Source: Isoperla grammatica (lineage: Eukaryota; Arthropoda; Insecta; Plecoptera; Perlodidae). Taken from it: a DNA stretch of 64,000 nucleotides. The stretch lies in contig OX246747.1 of the NCBI GenBank assembly GCA_945910005.1, positions 18,928,686-18,992,685 of the forward strand, given 5' to 3'. Made by a program: the position numbers and the translations under genes. Below, piece by piece: positions 21,880 to 34,400 of the stretch; the stretch's first letter is position 1; every line of letters begins with the position of its first letter. The notes beneath the pieces were generated by a model that saw only the letters and a list, made by a program, of their open reading frames with translations, was not told the origin of the DNA and ran no database searches.

Positions 21880-21965
21880 CTGGGCAGGTTGCCTGCCCAG
21901 GGACTGCTCTACCTTATCGTGGTGGGCAGGTTTGCGTGCTTCGTTGATCCCGAGAGCTATGCCCA
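21880..21965 (-). repeat. SINE-like family R1, 3' fragment
   Basis: The plus strand reads CTGCCCAGGGACTGCTCTAC, CTTATCGTGGTGGGCAGG and GATCCCGAGAGCTATGCC, the complement of the R1 3' end. It is truncated after about 75 bp. Confidence 0.8.
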
Positions 21966-22334
21966 GTGGTTAATTTGTAAGGAAAAAGGTGGGTATACGC
22001 ATCATAGTTTCATGTTAAAATGTGCTCGTGATAAAAATTGATTTCTCGGTGGGAAATTTACCCCCCCATCCCGCTTACCAATTCAGCTTTTGGGCTCGTA
22101 ATCTGGAATTAGGTTTGGAGTTTTGGGTTGGATTTGATACAATTTTACTCGTCTTCAAAAGCCAATCGTTATTTTAATTGAACTGTAAGTTTACCATTAA
22201 ATGATTAAAAGCAGATATACATATATTATGAAATATCAGTTATTGAAGTAGTCAGTAATGTTATGTGTCAACCTGGCAATAATTCATTTCCAAGAGGAAC
22301 AACCTAACAATAGCAGAAATGTTTACACAGTTTA

Positions 22335-22602
22335 CAGGCGCGTATAGGACTCTTTTTCAAGTGGTGGGGGGAGAATTGTGAGCGCGAACAAGTTCTGGGG
22401 TCTGGGGCGGAGCGCCAGCCGCCGGGGGACTATCGCCGAAGGCGAAAAATTTGTGTGCTATATTAGTTATTTCTCGATTTTTAGGCTTAAATAAATATGT
22501 CTTGAGGGTGTGATGTGACTGGGTGTCTAAAATTGGGTGGATCGCAGAAAAAGTGTGGGGGGGGGATCTCCCCCTATTCCCCCCCCCCTTCCTACGCGCC
22601 TG
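22335..22602. mobile_element. Short TIR element, ends CAGGCGCGTA
   Basis: CAGGCGCGTA at 22335 and TACGCGCCTG ending at 22602 are perfect inverted ends. The interior is G/C-homopolymer rich (GGGGGGG and CCCCCCCCC). The flanks share only a weak 8-bp similarity. It resembles in style the element at 42231-42902. Confidence 0.5.
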
Positions 22603-23160
22603 AATGTTTATCCGTTGTATTTTTTTTTATGACAAGATATCACCTCAAAACGCGTTTCAGACCATCAAACATAATGCAGGGCCAAATTTTTAGTTTAAAC
22701 AGGATACCGCTTTAGTATTAAAGAGGAATCGAACGCACTAAACATATCCACAAACAGAGAAATGCTGTATCAATCGAACATGTAAATCATATTTTACGGA
22801 TTGTGCCATTTCCCTCAAAACAGCGAGAGCGACGTAACATTTGCGTTGCTAACCCATACTGGCTGGTTGACGAGGAACCTGCAGCCAATAACAATAGGAG
22901 ATGATTCTATTTATAAAGTTCGGAGGTTGATTTGGGAGAAACGTAAAACCAAGAGATAAGAGTGTACTAAGTTTATTTAGAGTTATAGATGTATTCAAGT
23001 AAATTTGAAATATGAGCATGTGAGGGAAAAATACCCAATACAAACTATTTTTGTTTTTTATATATATTAGCCAAAATGTAAGAGTTGCGCTTGCGTACCT
23101 AATAATTCATCACGAAAATAGGTAGGTATACTGCGTATACCCGCGCTCCATTACAAATTA
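22603..23160. other. Non-coding stretch
   Basis: AT-rich sequence with no supported gene, RNA or repeat. Confidence 0.4.
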
Positions 23161-23167
23161 AGCACTG

Positions 23168-23405
23168 GATGCCGGCGGAAGCGTATGCTTCTGGTAGGGC
23201 CACCCTAGCCGGACAGGTCGGAGGAGAACTCAGACGAAGTGCAGTCCACACCCCAATCCCCTTTCTTTCCCTTTCCCCTTCCCTCGCGCGCCCTCCTACT
23301 TGCCCCTTTCCTCCAAAGAGCCCCCTATTTCATCTTCATTATCACCCACTCATCGTCTTGATTAGCCTAGTTGCCAAAATATAAGACGTTAAGCCCAAAT
23401 ATCAA
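23168..23405 (-). mobile_element. SINE-like family R1, nearly full copy
   Basis: The complement carries GGGCTTAACGTCTTATATTT...GCTAATCAAGACGATGAG at the 5' side and GGCTAGGGTGGCCCTACCAG...CCGGCAT at the 3' side. It lacks the last about 70 bp of the family consensus. Confidence 0.8.
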
Positions 23406-23545
23406 TCATTCAATCTGGGCAGGTTGTACTATCAAAATTGAGTTGGCTAATAAGTGAAAATCAAAATTTAATATTAAAGGTCCACTAAACCCAAACATAC
23501 ATGTCGAGTCATTAGACGCTGACGCTTTTGCGTAAATCGAATGGA

Positions 23546-24281
23546 AAAGTCCCACCGCTCAACGAGGCTTCGTTTGGCGTACAGCACAGATTTAGTTTAG
23601 TCTGTGACGTAGATCGATGCGGGTACGACCGTGTGGCTGCAATCCCATCGATTTCCAAATGAGTGACATTGACGAAATCTGTGAATCATTTTGATTATTT
23701 TGAGTGGTTGCTCTTGTCGATTCTGATATATGCGTAGTTTTTATGATGATGATATTGATGGATACAAAACCTTGTAATCGCCCGCCCGCTAACAGCATGC
23801 GCGATACCAAGACGATTGAATTTGGTACCAAATTCTGTATCAATTTGTCATCTTTCATATCATGGAAACAGATTTTAGCTGTAGCTAAAAACAAATTACT
23901 TGTGACATGTTATTTGAAAACGTGTTGTCGCAATGAGCCAGGCGTAGGCCTACGTAGCGAAATAGCACGCATGCTTTTAGCGGGAGAGTGATTACAAGGT
24001 TTTGTTTCCATCATCATAAAAACGCCGCATATAATTATCAGAATTGACAAGAACAACCACTCACAAAAAATAACAATGAATCACAGATTACGCCGATGTC
24101 ACATTTGGAAATCGGGCTACAATTGAGTGAGTTACGAGATGTGGAAGTGAGACGTTGTTTCTCGCGTTTAATTTTAAAGGGGACTTCAGCCACACGATCG
24201 AACCCGTATCGATCTACGTCACAGACAAAACTGAACTTGCGCCTGTGGGCCAAACGAAGCCTCGTTGAGCGGTGGGACTTT
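23546..24281. mobile_element. Foldback/MITE element with long inverted arms
   Basis: AAAGTCCCACCGCTCAACGA...GGCTTCGTTTGG at 23546 is the complement of CCAAACGAAGCC...TCGTTGAGCGGTGGGACTTT ending at 24281. Further matching (CGATCTACGTCACAGAC, CATCATCATAAAAAC) extends the arms to roughly 230-280 bp, interrupted by indels. The central about 230 bp is unpaired. No coding capacity. Confidence 0.8.
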
Positions 24282-25615
24282 AAGCAGCCTTTTATATTTT
24301 AATTTGAATTCTAAAGCTTGCACAAAATCCAATGAACCGTGGAGTGGACGAGGCCTATAAAACAGTGATCTGCTAATACAGAATGATCAATACAATGGCC
24401 ATTAGGGCTCCAAAAATGGAAGGAATTCTGAAACTTTGTAATTTTACCTCCCCGAAATCAGTAACTTGTTACCAAATGTAGTTAGAATTGTCGAATGGTG
24501 GTTGTTATAATAAATACCTCACAAAATGAAAGAAAACTGTTCAATATTTTTTATTTCCACTTAAATACATATTTTTTTTATTATTATTATTGAAGTAAGC
24601 CTCTTTAACATTCTTTGGATTACATTAAAGAAATGTACAGGATTTTTGAGTTGTCAAATATTAAACTTATTAACTACTTAACCTACAACATACATGAGCC
24701 TATACATTCATATTTACATAGTCATTTACATTCATACATTCATTATTAGCACCTTTAATACAACATTACTAGACTATATTTATTTGTAATAACAAACTAA
24801 TTAAGCGAGCGAAGCGAGCGTCTCCACGAGACTCTTATGGCACTTCGTTCTGTTTTTTTTTTCCTTTTATGACCGTCGATAGCGGTCGAACAGAGAATCC
24901 GATCAACTTGAAATTTGGACCATCCACAAGCCTCGATGTGGATTGAAGGTGGATAGTTTTGAGGCAAAATCGTTTGAAAAGTTACAAAGTTACACCATAG
25001 TTACTGCAAAATATTTTTCTGAAACAAAATGGCGGCCAAATGTGAGGTAGCCATATTTTTCTAAATCTTTTTTCCGGTCACGAATATGTTCGTTTTATGG
25101 CAATCTGATAAATATTGGCAAAGTTACACAAAAGTTACTCGAAAATATTTTTCTGAAATACAGTAACAACAAAATGTGAGGTGGCTATCTTGTAGTAAAT
25201 TTTCGTCCGGTGACGAATATACTAATTTAAACGCGATCAAGTACGTATTAGAGGCAGACATTATATTTATATTGCTGTCAATAACTGTTAGTAACGGTGG
25301 CGGACCGCGGCGAAAACATGACAACGAAAATTCTTAGCAACGCACATTGCACTGCATTCAACAATATCGGGAAGTAATAGCTATGGAAATATGTTTGTAA
25401 GGCGCATTCTTGAATTGTTGTTAATTGTTGTTTTTATTAGCTTTGAGATCTTTTTGCCAGAACCTTCGTAGATATGGACGCGCTCGCTTATCAACGCGTC
25501 AAACAGAGCGTTTTCCTAGTATACATACACTTAAACCTAGTATTAAAAGGGTATTGTTTTCTTAGACTTAGCCTAGAGTGCAAGTGGTTCTGCAAAATAT
25601 TCTTTTACAGAGTAG
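24282..25615. other. Non-coding; possible TIR element at about 24802-25491
   Basis: TAAGCGAGCGAAGCGAGCGT at about 24803 and GACGCGCTCGCTTA near 25478 are inverted and may bound an element of about 690 bp. Otherwise no feature. Confidence 0.35.
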
Positions 25616-25625
25616 TAGCATCTCC

Positions 25626-26200
25626 TTAATAGTGCTTCTTTAACTGCTTTTTAAATTTTTTGACATCGATTATTTCTTTAAAGCCAGGATTGAGAGCATT
25701 GTACATTCTAATTCCGCTTTCTGCTAAACCTTTTTGCCTTTTCGTTAAGTTGCATTGCTTTACTCTCAGTTGACTTTTGTATCTAGTATCTTTATTGTGA
25801 ATGTTTGAGTTTACAGTAAATAGGTCAAGGTGAGTATGTACAAAGATGATTACTTCATATATATAGCTAGCCCTGGGCCCAGCTTTATTAATAACTCTAA
25901 CAGTTTTTTTCTGGACGTGTAAAAATTGTCTTAGCATCAGTTCCATTCCCCCATATGGCAATGCCATAAGACGTCATTATGGAATGAAAGTAGGCAAAGT
26001 AGACAGATTTATTTGTGTTTTCACTTACTAGGTTACTTAAACGTCGCAAAACAAAACATGCACTAGCTAGTTTTGGGAGTAAGCTTTTGATGTGAGTTTT
26101 CCAATTTATTTTACTGTCAAGGCATACTGTGTACTGTAAAGGCATAGGAATTTTGCATCGATATCTAGTGGCACTTAAGTTCCATTGGAGGTGATTGTTG
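25626..26200 (-). pseudogene. Non-LTR retrotransposon ORF2 C-terminal fragment
   Basis: Minus-strand reading: LDSKINWKTHIKSLLPKL, YFAYFHSIMTSYGIAIWGN and KKTVRVINKAG, followed in another frame by RMYNALNPGFKEI and KKFKKQLKKHY at the stop. This is the standard post-catalytic region of jockey/CR1-like reverse transcriptases. A frameshift near 25920 shows it is dead. Confidence 0.85.
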
Positions 26201-26833
26201 TTTCTGTTAATATTACACTACACCTAGGCCTACATAAACAATGTAAAGTGTTGTATATTTTACTGTCACATATTGAAATTATTGCAATGGGATATTTCTA
26301 AATCTTTCAGTTTTGACAGATTAGCAAAAATTGAGTCACTTGTTCATATTTCTCCCAGAAAAACCAGGCTGACTCCAAGGGAAACACGGCAGTAGGCATC
26401 AGCATTAGTTTTTTAACTTGACGAGCTAAAGGTGAGTACCATAATTATGACCGGGCCGACAAAACTGGTCTGTTGATTCTTATTTTCATTGTTCATTTTA
26501 GTCATAACCTAAGTAGTCCTTTGTACTGTCTTTCAAAATTAGCGCTTATATCTTTATTGAGTTGGCAGTACCGTGGACGGGCCCTGGCTCCACCCCCCGG
26601 CCTGCGATGCTCAGCTGATTCATGTTTGCTGCTTATTTCACGCTACAGTGTACCCGTCATATAATTTCTTATTATTTAAATTTCACTCTATAAATTACAC
26701 ATATTCTATTCAAATTGGACATCAGTGGAAGATAACAGAGGTCAAAAGTTAATATTTCATATATATACAAACAAATTATGTTCTTATATTGTTGATTATT
26801 GATATTGTGAATAAATTGCAAGAGTATATTTTC

Positions 26834-27277
26834 TAGGGCTGCCCAACGATATCGATAATTCGATACAATATCGATAATAGATAAATAATTCGATATCGAT
26901 ATAGAATTAATATATCGTACATACCACGATATCGAACTTGTGCCTAATAAGCTTATTGATACAAAAAACCGATTACGTATCACGCACGCCAACCACACCA
27001 TCGCTGTTTTGTGTGGATATTTTACAATTTGAATAGTACAACAAACAAATTGACACACATAGTAAGACATTTCAAAGCTTAAATATTTCTTTACGTAATA
27101 TTGTTTAAAGAATGACCTCTAGCTGGCCTGTAAATCCTTAAAAACAGACGAGAAGAGTTTCGATGTGGCGATATCGCCGATATCGATACGTCACTTGAAA
27201 ACTTCGATATCGCGACGCGATATCGATATTTCTTCCCGCGATATCGATATGATTTTTTTTATCGTTGGGCAGCCCTG
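26834..27277. mobile_element. hAT-type MITE rich in CGATATCGAT (family H2)
   Basis: Ends AGGGCTGCCCAACGATA and TATCGTTGGGCAGCCCTG-type (one to two terminal mismatches). A perfect 8-bp target duplication ATATTTTC occupies 26826-26833 and 27278-27285. The interior is full of CGATATCGAT palindromes. Length 444 bp, non-coding. A decayed relative lies at about 45945-46214. Confidence 0.92.
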
Positions 27278-27285
27278 ATATTTTC

Positions 27286-27905
27286 ATCGTTTATATTGGC
27301 ACAACTACACATTCAAGCAGTGATCTGAACTAGCTGAATTATAGACAAACTATAGGATCTGTCACACTGTCAGTTTCAGTGTAAAATTTTTCATATGTAA
27401 AAAATACGCCAATAATTTTGGTATCTCGTATGTTATACTTTTTTAATATTCTATTTCAGTGTTTAGTGGCATTTCAAAATGTATTTCACTCTGGTATTGA
27501 AATAACAGGAACAGTAAAATGTATTTTGTCATGGCTGCTCAAATAGGTCTACAGCTCCCTGTGTGCTCATCTATGGTTTGTTTACTGATTACATGTCGTT
27601 GAATAGGAGGCCTAAATACTTGATGGCGAGAATGCGTAATGAAAATTGATCGTCCGCTTCATGGCATCTAAATTTTAACACAGTTTTCTGGCAGTATCCC
27701 TAAACCCGGGGATTTTAAACGTACGGTCATGGTGCAGTAGTTTTCACACGCTCCATCTGAGAGTTGCAGCATTACGGACGGAGGTTATGGTGAGAAATGC
27801 GATTACCCTATCAGGCCTGCGGTTGCCTAAATTACTGCTTATCTGAGTTACGACCACTTTCCAAAATCCATTAACGGTTTGTAGTATAATTGCACACACA
27901 AGAAG
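27286..27905. other. Upstream region of SUMF1
   Basis: No TATA box or CpG-rich core promoter is obvious. The 65 bp before the start codon could be 5' UTR, but I see no acceptor-donor pair proving an upstream exon. Confidence 0.3.
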
Positions 27906-28455
27906 ATGAAATTGTCGTGTGTTATTGTATTCCTTTTATCTATAAACAAGTACTGTGCGGAGGAAATATTTGATACTAAAGGAAAAGATGAAACTAGTGA
28001 CTGTGGTTGTAAGACAAATAGGGTTAGGCCTACAGAGGAAGACACTGTCAAAGTCGTAAAGGAAGCAACAGGTAACAAGTACTCTCAAGCAGCAAACATT
28101 GAAAGTACTTATCCACGAACAAACAAAATGGTTTTTATAAAAGGAGGTAGATTTAAAATGGGCACGGATAAACCCGTGTTCGTTCCGGACGGTGAAGGGC
28201 CCGCACGTACGGTGGACGTGTCAAGCTTTTACATGGACGTCTACGAAGTGAGCAACGCAGAGTTTGAGTTGTTCGTGAACGCATCAAAATACAAGACTGA
28301 AGCGGAAACATTCGGAGACTCGTTTGCGTTCGAAGCCCTCCTGAGCGAGGAGACCAAGGCTACTGTAACGCAGGCTGTCGCTGCGGCTCCCTGGTGGCTG
28401 CCGGTCAAGGGATGTGATTGGAGACACCCTGAAGGACCGGACTCAAATATAAAAG
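27906..28455 (+). CDS. SUMF1: SUMF1 exon 1
   Basis: ATG at 27906, preceded by AGAAG; open for 183 codons plus one base. The exon must end at 28455 (AAAAG then GTTTCA) to join exon 2 in phase 1; the donor is GT but weak. Unusually large first exon carrying the signal peptide and the first third of the FGE domain. Confidence 0.9.
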
Positions 28456-31400
28456 GTTTCACTTCAACTCAATTTAAAAACCATTTTATTCTCAACTCTT
28501 TTTTTACAGTTAGGTAGGTACCTGTAATCATAGTTTTCATAATTAAAAATACAAACCTACTTCAGTAGGCCTACCTAGGTTTAGTAATATTAGGCTTATA
28601 TGTAAGCCTAATTGCCATCAGTAGAGATGTGACCATCTGTACATTAGCACAAAATAACTAAGGTTGAAGTGAAGATTAGGTAATAGGCCTAGGCGTACAA
28701 TACGTCAAGCAACCACATAGGCCTAGGCTACATTACCGGTACATATAATATATTCAGTGGCATACGCTGGTAATTGTATCCTCATATGCATTTGGTGCTC
28801 GCTTTTTCCAGTCATAAACGTCAATCATGCCAATGAGTATTCTAGGTGCTATATGGATGCACAGCTGTAGTCAATAAAGTTTATCTTCTTTTCATACAGC
28901 TGCATTTTTGGCGTACTGGGCCAAACAAATTTCCAAAACAAATTTGAACTTACTACGGGGAAAATCTTACTCTTGTAGGGAATGTTACAACTCGGGGTTT
29001 AACTGTAGTTCTTTTCATCGACCAATCATAAGTATCAGTATCGGTCCAGCTCTAGAATACACAGACTTTGATACTGATATTCTGTTAAATAAAATAAGTC
29101 ACACTTGTGTTGCATTCTGTTGACGACTGGGCTCGACCAGGCTTTTCAAGTTTGATCGGATTGTGGTCGGCGTCCGGACTTGTGGGTCTCTCGACAATGA
29201 ACCGCCGCGGTCGTGATAGAAGGCGGTGTTCTTACAATGGTGAGGCCTTGCTGCGCTATTTACCTTCCTGCACCTCTGTGAGTCATCAATGTAGGTAGTC
29301 ATAATGTCTCGATCTTCCACCTGGAATTGCTTTAAACCACACTTTAGTATTCCAAAGAACCTTCTACAACATGTTCAGATTGAAATCTCCGCACGTTCTC
29401 AAGCCATGACCGGCCCAAGACTTCGGGCTTTTGCACGCGACTGAAAAAGAACGGAACGCTACGAACCGAGTGTGTTAGTCGACCGGAGAAGCTTACGGAC
29501 TACTTTGGTCTGGGCTGGTGGAGCTCGGTTGACCTTACAGAATGCAGCCTCTGAAATCAATCACTAATGACATGACCCATACACTCGGCTTAGGGATGGG
29601 AAAAAACAGCTATTTTCTTGAACATTTAAACCCATGAACTTAACTTATTTAAACAGTTAACCGCCCCCGAAAAAATCTGTTACGGTCCCTTGTAGGCCTA
29701 CTCCCTCCCTCACAGCTGCAAAGAAGACACTTGAAAACACTTGTAAAGTCTTGACAAGTCAAACACATTTCAAGATAAGTTGGAGCTGTGATGAATGAGG
29801 GTCATTTACACTTCATTTAGGATAGAATTTGAATGAATTATTACCCCCCCCCCCCCCCCCCCCGGTGCTTTAGATACCGACACAACCAAAACATTTTGAG
29901 AATAGAAACAATATACTAGTTTAGGGATCAAACGGATGTCAAAATCACGATTTTTATGATAGGCCTATTCCTATTTATTTTTCCTATTTATTTTAAACTT
30001 GGACTAGCCCTGTGATAAATGTAATAACCTCTAACCCACCACTTCAAGTTTAATCGTTTAACCTTCCCATCCCTCTGGGCTACACCGTGATCTCACCTTT
30101 GTTCTCGCAGACCGAATGGACCATCCGGTCGTTCACATCTCGTGGAACGACGCCGTAGAGTTCTGCGAGTGGGCGGGGAAACGACTTCCGACGGAAGCGG
30201 AGTGGGAGTTCGCGTGTCGCGCCGGCCTCAACGACCGTCTGTTTCCGTGGGGGAACAAGATCACTCCGCACGGGGAGCACTGGTGAGTTGGCGGCACTGG
30301 TGAGTTGGCAGCACTGGTGAGTTGGCAGCACTGGTGAGTTGGTGGCACTGGTGAGTTGGTGGCACTGGTGAGTTGGCGGCACTGGTGGGTTGGCCACAGT
30401 AGGTAACACTCAAGTGTCACAAAACTGTAACACATTAAACTGTCCATCAAAATGAAAATACATTGATCTTGGGTAATTTCAATACATATTATCTAACGGT
30501 ATTTTGTTCACGATTCTTTTAATCAACTGGTATGGCGAGCACATGTGTACCGGTAGAGTAAAACTGTCAGAGTGCTAGATCAAAGTGTGTTCTTTACCCG
30601 CGGCCTTCATAACCAGCCTGTATTTCTTGCAAAACTTTGCAAGAAGTGAAGGTTTAAGGCCCATTCACGATCAACTTATGCCTTTAACTTATACCGCTAA
30701 CTTAAAGTCGTGAACTTGGGATTTGATCGCACTGTTCATAATGGCAACTTACAGCAACTTAGATGATTTTTTCAACCAATCACAACACTTTTCACGATGG
30801 CCATCTTGATGTAAAGTTGTATCATTTTGAAGCTTAGGTGGCTGTGGTTGATTGTCAACAACGCTGCGTGATCTAAAATCCTAACCTCACTTATGTCAGT
30901 TTAATATGGACAATGAAGAGGATATGCAAATAATAGCATTGCTTTGCTTAACGGGAGCAGCAATAGGCGTTCGTTACATTCGTCAAAGACAAAGACCTAG
31001 GCGTAGATGGGCAGTTAGGCCTATTAACCAAAGGAGGCAGCAACAAGGGGACCATGGAAATCTATTGCAGGAAATGAGGTTGGGTGACCAGGAGCAGTTC
31101 TTTTTGTATACAAGGATGACTCCTTCAAGATATGATCACCTACTGTCTTTAGTTGGACCATCGCTTAAAAAAAACAGCAATTGTGAGTCATTGTCGGCTG
31201 ATTTTCGACTTGCTGTCACATTGAGGTAATAATATATTTTAGACCCTTGGGCCTAGGCTAGGGCCTAGGCTAAGCAATGAAAATACAGGCCTAGGCTTTT
31301 TTAATTTTCATTGCTTAGCCTAGGCCTAGGCTAAGCAATGAAAGTACACAATGTACAAATAAAACTTATCTAATAATGATTAGTTTCTTCAATTTAGGTT

Positions 31401-34400
31401 TCTTGCCACTGGCGATTCTCTCCAAAGTATCGCATGGAGTTTCAGAATAGGCAAGTCAACATGCTGTGTCATTATACATGAAACAGCGCTTGCCATTTGG
31501 GACAACCTAGCTCCAATATACTTACGGGAACCTACCCAAGAAAACTATTTAGATGTTGCTAGAGGGTTTTTAGATCGCTGGAACCTTCCTAATTGTGTAG
31601 GGGCAGTGGATGGTAAGCACGTAGTTATCCAGGCCCCCCCCAACTCAGGTTCTCAATACTTCAATTATAAGAACCAGTTCAGCATAGTGCTTCTCGCAGT
31701 ATGCGATTCAAATTACACTTTTACACACGTGGACATTGGGGCCTATGGTTCACAAAGCGACGGAGGCATTTTCAGACTGTCTGAATTTGGCCAACGATTG
31801 AACAATGGAAGTCTTCCATTACCTCCGCCGACACAATTACCATTATCTCAAGATGACCCATTTCCACACTACATGGTCGGTGATGAAGCATTTGCTTTAG
31901 AAGCCAACATGATGCGTCCTTACCCAGGAAAGAATCTTTCACGTGTCAAACGTGTTTATAACTATAGACTGTCTAGGGCCAGACGCACGATAGAGAATGC
32001 TTTCGGTATTCTTGTAGCACGGTGGAGAGTGTTTCATCGTGTGATCATTGCCAAGCCTGAAAACGTTGATGGAATCATCAAGGCAACTGTTTGTCTCCAT
32101 AACTTTCTAAAAATATTAGATGAAAAATCAAACAATAAAAATTACTGCCCTACAGCATTCTCAGATCGAGAAGACTGTGGTCAGGTATCACTGGGCAATT
32201 GGAGAGAAGAACGTCCAAGTAGCAATTGCACTCTACAGTCTCTCAATACGTTGCAACGGCTGCGGTTGGGTTCACGAAATGCAGCCCTAAGCTCCACTGC
32301 TTTGAGAGACAAACTTGCTGGGTACCTAGATTCACCCATAGGTGCAGTTCCATGGCAAATGCAATACGTAAACAGAGGGTTGAACAATGCATGAAAGAAT
32401 GCAATGATTAATGTAGTAAATTTTTTAATTGCAGTCTTTTAGATCATAATCCTTATACTAATCATTATAATATTATATTTAAATTAGGTAGGCCTACCTA
32501 CATCAGATACATGTTATTATATTCTTGCAATTTCAAGTGTAGGGGGCCTACTGCTAAACTAAATACATTATTACACTCCTTTACGTTGCCTTTCATTTCT
32601 TTTTGCCTTATTAATAAGACCCAAAATTTCATACTGGAGATCTTCCTTGATATCCTGGGGTAATGGTGACATTTGTAGCGAAACTAGCTTCGCAAATGCA
32701 TCATCTTCATCTGGCGGTGGCACTGGCCCACGGCTGGCAACTTTTTCCGCGATTTCAGTAAGGCGTTTCATTTCCGAGGTAACTCCACCGTCAGACCGAC
32801 GGCTGTTTCGTGAACCACGTCCACAATTTTTTGATGTTGATTGTGTTTGTGATACGTCTAGCTGTTGAGGTGACGTAGACGATAAAGTTACAGATGGCGA
32901 AGGTGTACTGAAAGCTGGCAGAGAGCACGACGAATCATCTTCGACTATTATTGGTAACTCGACCATCTGGTTGTCAATCTCCACCCAACTAAAATTTAAG
33001 ACAAAACTGTATCTATGGATTCACCCATACATTTGGAGGGAACTGTGCCCTAGCCTAGTCGTGGTCTAGTGGCTTGTACTGTCACAAGTAGAGTAAATAA
33101 ATGATTTCACTAGCTGTAATAGGCCTAGGCCTAGAATGAAATATTACATTTAGCCTGCTTGTATTGTAATAATGGTCCTACATTCTCATCTAAGCTATCA
33201 CCACTCAACATCTAGAATTGTAGGCCTAGGCCTAGATTTAAATAGTAGGGCGAACTGTAAGAAGTTTGTTTTTACTTACTATGTAGTCGGGGGGTTCTGA
33301 ACTTCATCCGCTAGGCCTATCTGGCTAAAATTGCCAACAGTTTTTCTGGGTTTGATGTGCTCATCAAGAAATGAGCACACTTTAAACAGTGGCCACTTTG
33401 GGTCGTCCACCTTGCCTGCACCGCTCACGGTCAATTTTCCATGGTCCCGTTTCTCTTTATTATAGCGCTCTCTTAACTGGCGAATTCTTGTTTCACAAGC
33501 CAAAGCTACAAAATCAATAGGGTACCTGCTATTAGTAATTAAATCAGTTGTGCATAATATAGGTAGGCCTAGGCCTATATCATCAAATAATTTGATCATT
33601 AGATAATAACATATTTGGCAATTGGAATCATTAAAGTATTTTGAGGTTATGGCTAGGCCTACTCACCCATAGAGAAATAAAACAGGTACTCACCAGAACT
33701 TTTCATTACTGACCCAATAGCAAGCCAAGCATTCTCTTTGTAAATGCGGTCTTTATGTTCAACCATGTGTTTGTTGTACAAAGCTGGCCTTCTCGCATAC
33801 TCATTTAATAAAGCCTCGTCAAACGAATGCTGCTGATCCATAGCAAAATCTTGTAGGCCTTCAAACTAAATGTAAACAAGACGCGACGAAAGACGCGCGG
33901 ATTTTAAGGTCTGTGATTGGTTCTTTTCTTAAGTTTAAGGTGTTAAGTTTGGAGTTTGCAAACTTTGTAATATTTCTGCGGAAATATTCTACGTAAAATG
34001 CGCCTAAGTTTTGTCATGAACAACAGCTAACAAATCCATAAGCCAAACATTGTAAGTTAGCCGCGTAAGTTGTAAGTTAAAGGCATAAGTTGATCGTGAA
34101 TGGGCCTTTATAAAGTAGCTATATCAACGGTACCGACCCCTGAAAAGTTGCAAACTAAATATTTTGCCTCTTTCAGAAGTCAATGTTTCAATTTCAAACT
34201 TAAAATATTGTATGGTAGTACTTAGGCTATGGATACTGTAGGGATGACATCAGGTACTCGGGTACCCGGCTCCAAATATTACCCGGAGCCGTTTTTCGGG
34301 TCCGGGTAATTTTTTATTCGTTTCTAGGCTAAATTAGCCAACTTGCATTCGTTACTGTTTGTTCTTTGTTTAACATTTTGGTGAACATTCTGGCTAATAC

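Larger units (their letters stand above)
30657..34107. mobile_element. PIF/Harbinger DNA transposon, apparently intact, in SUMF1 intron 2
   Basis: 3,451 bp with TIRs of about 34 bp: AGGCCCATTCACGATCAACT...TATGCCTTTAACTTA at the left and its inverse at the right, essentially perfect. The target duplication TTA (30654-30656, 34108-34110) matches the family's 3-bp TWA preference. It carries two convergent genes, a transposase (plus) and a MADF/Myb-like DNA-binding protein (minus), as known for autonomous Harbingers. Both reading frames appear open after splicing. Confidence 0.95.

Noticed and set aside
30080..30450. Minus-strand ORFs with [16 protein letters not shown] repeats
   Set aside because: Antisense of the SUMF1 exon 2 donor repeat.
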